Below are positions 59,656 to 64,000 of a stretch of DNA of 64,000 bases, piece by piece. The notes below the pieces were generated by a model. That model saw only the letters and a program-made list of their open reading frames with translations. It did not search any database and was not told the DNA's origin. The DNA comes from JACJYE01 sp964432875 (GTDB lineage: Bacteria; Bacteroidota; Bacteroidia; Chitinophagales; Saprospiraceae). A program made the position numbers and the translations under genes. The stretch spans positions 17,615 to 81,614 of the forward strand of contig CAYSPJ010000007.1 in assembly GCA_964432875.1 (NCBI GenBank). The letters run 5' to 3'. The first letter of the stretch is position 1; every line of letters begins with the position of its first letter.

Positions 59656-60740
59656 AAAATAACATATTATGGACGAGCAGTGAAAGTGCGGCATTAAGTC
59701 CAAAGCGCGGCATCAGCCGTATAGATTTGGAACAGAAGCTCCCCACCCCCGTCCTCCATTTCATCAACGATCAGCTCTGCTGGGAAGCGGCAGGTGCGCC
59801 CGTGGTGCTGCATAGCCCCGGCGAAATCGAAGCGCTGCCAACAGCACCGGAGCAAAATAGCATCTTCTTCCTGCATCGGTTCAACGCTTTTCCGAACATC
59901 AACTTATTTCTGAAATCAATCAATGCCCACCTACGCCCCGGGGGGTACTTCGTTGGTTGCATGGAGACGACCCAGCAATTCCGGGAACAGGTGCTTGCTA
60001 AAAACTCTAGCCGTTGGCGTTACCATGGCCAGTATCTGCTCTGGCAATTGTGGGTGCGGCTGCCAGGTTTGCAGCGCTGGTTCTATCGGCCTGCTTCCGG
60101 GCGCTGCCGGCTGATGTCGAAAGTCGAAGCGGTGGGCCGGCTCTATGCTCTGGGGTTTCAGGTGGAGGCTACGCTGGAGTGCGCTGGCCGGACCTATTTC
60201 ATCGCTAAAAAAAATGGCCTGCCGCAACTAGAAGGCGAGGCCTGCTGCGGGGTGTTCATCTGGCTGGACCGCATCGGGCAGCACGGCAAGCCCATCCGGG
60301 TTTACAAATTACGCACCATGTACCCCTATTCGGAATATCTGCTCGACTACATCTTCGACCACAACGGGCTGCAAAGCGGCGGGAAAATCAAAGACGACCC
60401 GCGGGTGACGCCCCTTGGCCGCTTCATGCGCAAATACTGGCTGGATGAACTGCCCATGCTCCTCAATTTTTTCAGAGGGCAGCTCAAGCTGTTCGGTGTG
60501 CGGCCGATCAGCCCTGGTTATTTCGATCACTACCCGCCGGATTTTCAGGAATACCGCAAGAAATTCAAGCCCGGGCTCATCCCCCCGGTTTATGTGGAGA
60601 TACCCCAGAACATCGAAGAAGTAGCTGCCATTGAAGAGCGCTATTTACAGGCTTATGAGCAAGCTCCCTGGCGCACCGATTGGAGTTATACCTTGCGTGC
60701 CTTCTACAACATCCTCTTCCGGAAGGTGCGTAGCCACTGA
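59652..60740 (+). CDS. Initiating sugar-phosphate transferase (PF02397 type) without the membrane re-entrant helix, N-terminal extra domain
   Basis: 362 residues. The N-terminal half (about 1-190) resembles the C-terminal strands of a Rossmann methyltransferase (INAHLRPGGYFVGCMETT, LYALGFQVEATLECAGRTYFIAKK). The C-terminal half is the bacterial sugar transferase core: LDRIGQHGKPIRVYKLRTM, DDPRVTPLGRFMRKYWLDELPMLLN (Asp-Glu dyad kept) and LKLFGVRPISPGYF. The usual hydrophobic helix before the core is missing. Bacteroidota have a family of such proteins. It probably starts the repeat unit by moving a sugar phosphate to undecaprenyl phosphate. Confidence 0.88.
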   Translation: MKNNILWTSSESAALSPKRGISRIDLEQKLPTPVLHFINDQLCWEAAGAPVVLHSPGEIEALPTAPEQNSIFFLHRFNAFPNINLFLKSINAHLRPGGYFVGCMETTQQFREQVLAKNSSRWRYHGQYLLWQLWVRLPGLQRWFYRPASGRCRLMSKVEAVGRLYALGFQVEATLECAGRTYFIAKKNGLPQLEGEACCGVFIWLDRIGQHGKPIRVYKLRTMYPYSEYLLDYIFDHNGLQSGGKIKDDPRVTPLGRFMRKYWLDELPMLLNFFRGQLKLFGVRPISPGYFDHYPPDFQEYRKKFKPGLIPPVYVEIPQNIEEVAAIEERYLQAYEQAPWRTDWSYTLRAFYNILFRKVRSH

Positions 60741-60768
60741 GCGCGTGCTCAATACCTCAAACCGCCAA

Positions 60769-61473
60769 ATGAATAATCTCGGCACTTACCCAGGCTTCCT
60801 CGATGCCTTCGAGGAAAAAAGATATCGCTTCATCTCCTTTGCCGCGCTGAGCTGCCCGGAAGGGCAGGCTATCTTGCGGCATGATGTGGATTTTGATCCG
60901 GGCTTTGCCCTCCAGATGGCCCAGCTTGAGGCCCGCAAAGGGATCCGGGCGACTTACTTTTTCTTGTTGCGCTCGGATTTTTATAATATCCTGTCTACAG
61001 AGCACTATGGCAACGTCTGCAAAATCCGCGATTTGGGGCACGACATCAGCCTGCATTTTGATCCCCTTCTCTACGCCGATTTCCATCAGGGTCTGAAACA
61101 GGAAATGATGTTCTTCGAAACTTGCTTTGGCAGCTCTGCCAGCATCATCAGCCTGCACCGACCCAACGATTTCTTCCTGCATTACAATGCCCCCATCCAA
61201 GGGGTGGAGCATACTTACCAAGCAAAATACTTCCGTGATATCAAGTTCTTCTCAGACTCTACTGGCGCGTGGCGCTACGGCCATCCGTTCGATTCGTCTG
61301 AGTTTCACGACCAGAAAACGCTGCACCTGCTGATTCACCCGATATGGTGGATGGTAGAGGGGCATTCTAATACCGAAAAGCTCCGCGTTTATTTCCAGCG
61401 CCGGGTGCAGCAGCTGAAAGACGGATTTTCCTACCACTGCCAGCCATTCCGTGAAATCTATGCAAATGTTTGA
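60769..61473 (+). CDS. Polysaccharide-deacetylase-like protein (RHDVD type), second copy
   Basis: 234 residues from the ATG at 60769; an in-frame GTG at 60745 is an alternative. Seen: EGQAILRHDVDFDPGFALQMAQLEARKGIRATYFFLL, IRDLGHDISLHFDPLLYAD, IISLHRPNDFFLHYNAP, RDIKFFSDSTGAWRYG and LHLLIHPIWWMVEGH. Same fold and motif order as the 58828 gene, but clearly diverged. Together the operon carries four deacetylase-like enzymes of two types. The formyltransferase start lies 14 bp before its end. Confidence 0.86.
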   Translation: MNNLGTYPGFLDAFEEKRYRFISFAALSCPEGQAILRHDVDFDPGFALQMAQLEARKGIRATYFFLLRSDFYNILSTEHYGNVCKIRDLGHDISLHFDPLLYADFHQGLKQEMMFFETCFGSSASIISLHRPNDFFLHYNAPIQGVEHTYQAKYFRDIKFFSDSTGAWRYGHPFDSSEFHDQKTLHLLIHPIWWMVEGHSNTEKLRVYFQRRVQQLKDGFSYHCQPFREIYANV

Positions 61474-62166
61474 TCGAATCGCCGTTTTTGGCTGCAAAGC
61501 CACCACCTTGTTCCTCCTCGAGAACCTGGACATCCCTTATCCCGTGCACCAACTCATCACCATCGGCCCCGAGCTGGGGCAGCGGCATGAAATAGCCGAT
61601 TATTGCCGACTTAAGGAGGCGGCCGCGAGTCAAACCATCAAGGTCTATGAAGCTGCTGCTTATGGGCTGAAGAAGCCGGAAGACCTGGCTTACATCAATG
61701 CCCTTGATCTAGACATTGCCCTGGTCATCGGCTGGCAACGGCTTATCCCCGCAGCCATCCTGGAGCATCTGCGAGTAGGGGCCTTCGGCATGCATGGCAG
61801 CGCCATGAATTTGCCGCAGGGCAGGGGGCGCTCTCCGCTGAATTGGTCAATCCTGGAAGGGCGGCAGGCCTTTTACACCAACTTGTTCCGCTACGACCCC
61901 GGCATCGATTCTGGCAACATCGTGGATACCCTCAAGTTTCAAATTGCTCCTCGCGACACGGCCGAGACCCTGCATTTCAAAAACACCCTGTCCATGAAAA
62001 CCCTGATCGAGCGCAACATCGAGCGATTGGTACGTAACGACTTCCAGGCCATGCCCCAGGATGCTGCGATATCGCCCACCTACTATCCCAAGCGCGAGCC
62101 GGCCGATAGCCTGATCGATTGGGAAGCAGACGTGTATGCCATCGAGCGCCTCATCCGCGCCGTGGC
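61460..62166 (+). CDS. Formyltransferase-family protein, 3' part lost in assembly gap
   Basis: About 235 visible residues from the ATG at 61460 (GTG at 61451 also possible). Folate-dependent formyltransferase fold: DLDIALVIGWQRLIPAAILEH, GAFGMHGSAMNLPQGRGRSPLNWSILEG, and FRYDPGIDSGNIVDTLKFQI (the Asp of the catalytic motif). The Asn of the N-x-H site of Met-tRNA formyltransferase is Gly here (GMH). A C-terminal PLDW-like segment (SLIDWEADVYAIERLIRAV) begins just before the N run. It probably N-formylates an amino sugar of the polymer. The reading frame is interrupted at 62167. Confidence 0.85.
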
Positions 62167-62266
62167 NNNNNNNNNNNNNNNNNNNNNNNNNNNNNNNNNN
62201 NNNNNNNNNNNNNNNNNNNNNNNNNNNNNNNNNNNNNNNNNNNNNNNNNNNNNNNNNNNNNNNNNN
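62167..62266. other. Assembly gap of 100 N
   Basis: Exactly 100 N, the conventional filler for a scaffold gap of unknown size; the true distance may be much larger or smaller. It breaks the formyltransferase and may hide genes. Confidence 0.95.
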
Positions 62267-62332
62267 AACCACCTGCCGCGCCGCCATTTTCAGCGCAATG
62301 CGTTGGGGTATTATGATGTGAAAGCCGAGTAG
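62267..62332 (+). CDS. C-terminal end of a protein after the gap, identity uncertain
   Basis: Twenty-one residues (starting NHLPRRHFQRNALGYY) before a TAG stop at 62330. The frame matches the formyltransferase across the N run only if the gap is a multiple of 3, which is not known. It could be that protein's end or the end of another gene. It is the last coding sequence before the terminator. Confidence 0.4.
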   Translation, partial: NHLPRRHFQRNALGYYDVKAE

Positions 62333-62419
62333 GTGGCAAGTACGGAAATAAGTCTTAACATCATGCTGAATAGATGCATGGTCATATAAATACACCTCTC
62401 TTTTCGCCCCCTTTTTTTG

Positions 62420-62462
62420 GAAGCCTTGCCGCAGCGCCCGCTGCAGCGAGGCTTCTTTATTT
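62420..62462 (+). terminator. Rho-independent terminator ending the polysaccharide operon
   Basis: A 16-bp stem (from GAAGCCTTGCCGCAGC at 62420 to GCTGCAGCGAGGCTTC ending 62455, with one C-A mismatch and one T-G pair), a 4-nt loop, then TTTATTT. Points rightward, 88 bp after the last stop. Confidence 0.88.
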
Positions 62463-62616
62463 AGCTCTGCCCCCAACAACCCAACTGCCTGTTTTTAGCT
62501 TGCATTTTTCAATGCATTGATTTGCTCGTCTATTGTTACAATGGGGCTTTGCCCCCTCTCTTTCCAGAGAGTCAGCAGCGCCCGGACTGACTCACCCCAC
62601 AATATACCATGACCAA

Positions 62617-63363
62617 CTACATCCCCGCCTCGCTCCCAAAATCACGATTAGAAAACTGGATCGTGATGCCGAGCTGCGGCAGCAGCATAATAGTCGGCGA
62701 AGCAGCCTCCCCGAAGGCATCAATCGGCTCCGTAAAGGGGCCGGTGCTGTCTCGTTGGCGCACCATGTAGCGGGCGGTAGCGCCGGGCAGATAAGCACAG
62801 CGCAGGTCGATGAGCATATCGGGGGCGGTGCTTACCCGGAATTGCATGCCAATGGCCCCGCCAAAGCTGAAAGCACGGTCGCTTTGATTGATATTCGCCT
62901 CTACCACCTCATTGATCTCATCTTCCAGCACTAACAAGAGCCGGGTACGGGTATAAAACCACTTCATGCCAAGCATGCCGTCAAAATAAGGCTGGATGAA
63001 GAAGCCGGTAAAAGGTTTGAAGCGCAGCAACCCATGCGTAAGCAGGATATTGTTGCTCGTAACCAACTGGAAGTCGGTCAGCACTCCGTTGTCGATGGTC
63101 TGAAAATTTACCCTTTCACTATCATAGCGCAGATAAGATACATCCACGCCAGCAAAAAGCGGCCTGCCTTGGCCGAGTTGGAAAGCCAGCACACCGCCAC
63201 CACCCAGGCCCGTGCGGCTAAGCCGCTCAGAAAAAGGAGGTAGAGGGACGCCCGCCTGGAAATGGCCGTTCAACTGGAAATAGTAAGGCAAAGCCTCTTC
63301 CTGTGCCCACAAAATGCTGCCCCACAAAAGCATTGCGGCAATAGCGCTGATGATTCGCTTCAT
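62617..63363 (-). CDS. Outer-membrane beta-barrel protein, unknown function
   Basis: 248 residues with a signal peptide (MKRIISAIAAMLLWGSILWAQ, cleavage after WAQ about residue 21) and barrel-like alternating strands: YYFQLNGHFQAGVPLPPFSERL, GGGGVLAFQLGQGRPLFAGVDVSYLRY, GFFIQPYFDGMLGMKWFYTRTRLLL, AFSFGGAIGMQFRVS, ending in LPQLGITIQFSNRDFG. It is a Bacteroidota OMP of the small-barrel type without an assigned ligand. It is convergent with the polysaccharide operon and divergent from the DUF1508 gene. A short GGGGC/GCCCC hairpin at 62543-62555 lies downstream. Confidence 0.83.
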   Translation of the reverse strand: MKRIISAIAAMLLWGSILWAQEEALPYYFQLNGHFQAGVPLPPFSERLSRTGLGGGGVLAFQLGQGRPLFAGVDVSYLRYDSERVNFQTIDNGVLTDFQLVTSNNILLTHGLLRFKPFTGFFIQPYFDGMLGMKWFYTRTRLLLVLEDEINEVVEANINQSDRAFSFGGAIGMQFRVSTAPDMLIDLRCAYLPGATARYMVRQRDSTGPFTEPIDAFGEAASPTIMLLPQLGITIQFSNRDFGSEAGM

Positions 63364-63487
63364 ATCATTTAGTGACTTTCGAAATGACTTGCGTCAAAAA
63401 AAACGTTTTAACTTGTGGAAATTAGTTGGATTTCCATAATTTTACTTGATTGCTCATCAAATTTATAAACATCAAACCATAAATTTT

Positions 63488-63826
63488 ATGAAGTTCGAGA
63501 TTTTCAAGAGTGAGAAAAACGAAAAATTCTATTTCCGCCTCAAGGCCAGAAATGGCCAGACCATCCTCTCTAGCCAAGGCTATGCCAACAAGGCCGGCTG
63601 CAAAAATGGCGTAGAGAGCGTGATGAAAAATGCTGCTAATGACGAGCAGTACGAACGCAAGGAAGCCGCCAGCGGCAAATTCCACTTCAACCTCATTGCG
63701 GCCAACAAGCAAATTATTGGCAGCAGCCAAATGTATGCTTCCAAGCGGAACATGGAGAAAGGAATTGCCTCGGTAAAAACCAATGCCCCCGCTTCAACCA
63801 TCGACGACCTCACCACGGAGAGCTGA
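63488..63826 (+). CDS. YegP-like DUF1508 (UPF0339) protein with two repeats
   Basis: 112 residues from the ATG at 63488, chosen because the YegP repeat begins at once (MKFEIFKSEKNEKFYFRLKARNGQTILSSQGYANKAGCKNGVESV). The second repeat follows at about residue 58 (GKFHFNLIAANKQIIGSSQMYASKRNMEKGIASVK). Each repeat forms a beta-beta-beta-alpha unit. Cytoplasmic, of unknown function, common in Bacteroidota. It has an acidic Ser/Thr tail. It is divergent from the OMP gene. Confidence 0.93.
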   Translation: MKFEIFKSEKNEKFYFRLKARNGQTILSSQGYANKAGCKNGVESVMKNAANDEQYERKEAASGKFHFNLIAANKQIIGSSQMYASKRNMEKGIASVKTNAPASTIDDLTTES

Positions 63827-63948
63827 GGCGCAAGCAGGCGATAGTGGCTGTTTCAAAAATCAAGGGCCATCGATTAAGTCGAAAGGGAATTTTGCCCCCC
63901 CTACCAAAGCATGAAGGGACTTCACCCAATGTTTTGTCTACGGAAGGA

Positions 63949-64000
63949 CTTTTCCCTTTTCCCTTTTTACTTTTTCCTTTTTACTTTTTCCTTTTTACTT
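63949..64000. repeat. T-rich 14-bp tandem repeat at the window edge
   Basis: CTTTTTAC recurs at 63963, 63977 and 63991, period exactly 14 bp (CTTTTTACTTTTTC), with a degenerate CTTTTCCC start at 63949. It continues past the window end. Confidence 0.8.

Noticed and set aside
62543..62555. GGGGC/GCCCC hairpin as terminator of the minus-strand OMP gene
   Set aside because: Only a 5-bp stem with a 3-nt loop, and no T-run on the minus strand.
63949..64000. CRISPR array at the right edge
   Set aside because: The 14-bp period, homopolymer-like unit and lack of distinct spacers show a simple tandem repeat.

Overview
This is a draft-scaffold piece (one run of exactly 100 N at 62167-62266) from a member of the Bacteroidota, most likely the Saprospiria/Lewinella side of the phylum. 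The grounds are the C-terminal half of the type IX secretion (T9SS) regulator PorX at the left edge, a T9SS sorting domain on a DUF1501 protein, several exact TAnnTTTG promoter boxes of the Bacteroidota type, LytS/LytTR signalling, and an UpxY-like NusG paralogue heading a polysaccharide operon. The genus is an inference. No rRNA, tRNA or CRISPR array was seen.

Left third (1-22980): ordinary chromosomal genes on both strands. These are porX (cut by the edge), a small membrane protein, tatC, an acidic Cys-cluster protein, an exported NTF2-like protein, a PorY-like sensor kinase, creD followed by a clear terminator, a SET-domain protein, a VOC protein, a trans-sulfuration PLP enzyme, a LytS/LytTR pair, a DUF2461 protein, feoAB with a rich upstream regulatory region, a DUF1800/DUF1501 pair, an outer-membrane barrel, a PLP decarboxylase, and the Sua5-type threonylcarbamoyl-AMP synthase. 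PorX, the PorY candidate, TatC and the DUF1501 protein (Tat signal at one end, T9SS signal at the other) touch the same export route.

Right two thirds (23500-62332): one unidirectional run of 34 genes plus one gene remnant, mostly overlapping or nearly abutting, for a surface or extracellular polysaccharide. It opens with an UpxY-like antiterminator and a hairpin-rich spacer. Next come WlbA, a Wza-type export lipoprotein, a Wzc-type tyrosine kinase and a Wzx-type flippase. A GDP-deoxyhexose block follows (gmd, Fcl-like reductase, aminotransferase, ATP-grasp ligase), then glycosyltransferases and a Wzy-like polymerase. The middle (39255-52371) is rich in glycan-modifying and amide/acyl-forming enzymes: NodB deacetylases, three FemAB/BioF2-like acyltransferases, three asparagine-synthase-like proteins without the usual N-terminal cysteine, and a CapK/PaaK-like adenylating enzyme. 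A dTDP-3-amino-3,6-dideoxyhexose block comes next (an internally deleted rfbA remnant, two FdtA-like ketoisomerases, an acetyltransferase, an aminotransferase). The run ends with a GtrB-like transferase, a multi-spanning transferase, two more deacetylase-like proteins, a helix-less initiating sugar transferase and a formyltransferase broken by the assembly gap. A strong terminator at 62420-62462 closes it.

The right edge (62617-64000) holds a divergent outer-membrane protein and a YegP-like DUF1508 protein, then a T-rich 14-bp tandem repeat. The most interesting region is the middle of the polysaccharide operon. Its FemAB, AsnB-like and deacetylase genes are the types that accompany exosortase loci, but here they are amplified and no exosortase is present. 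This suggests a heavily amide- or acyl-decorated glycan of a kind I cannot name.
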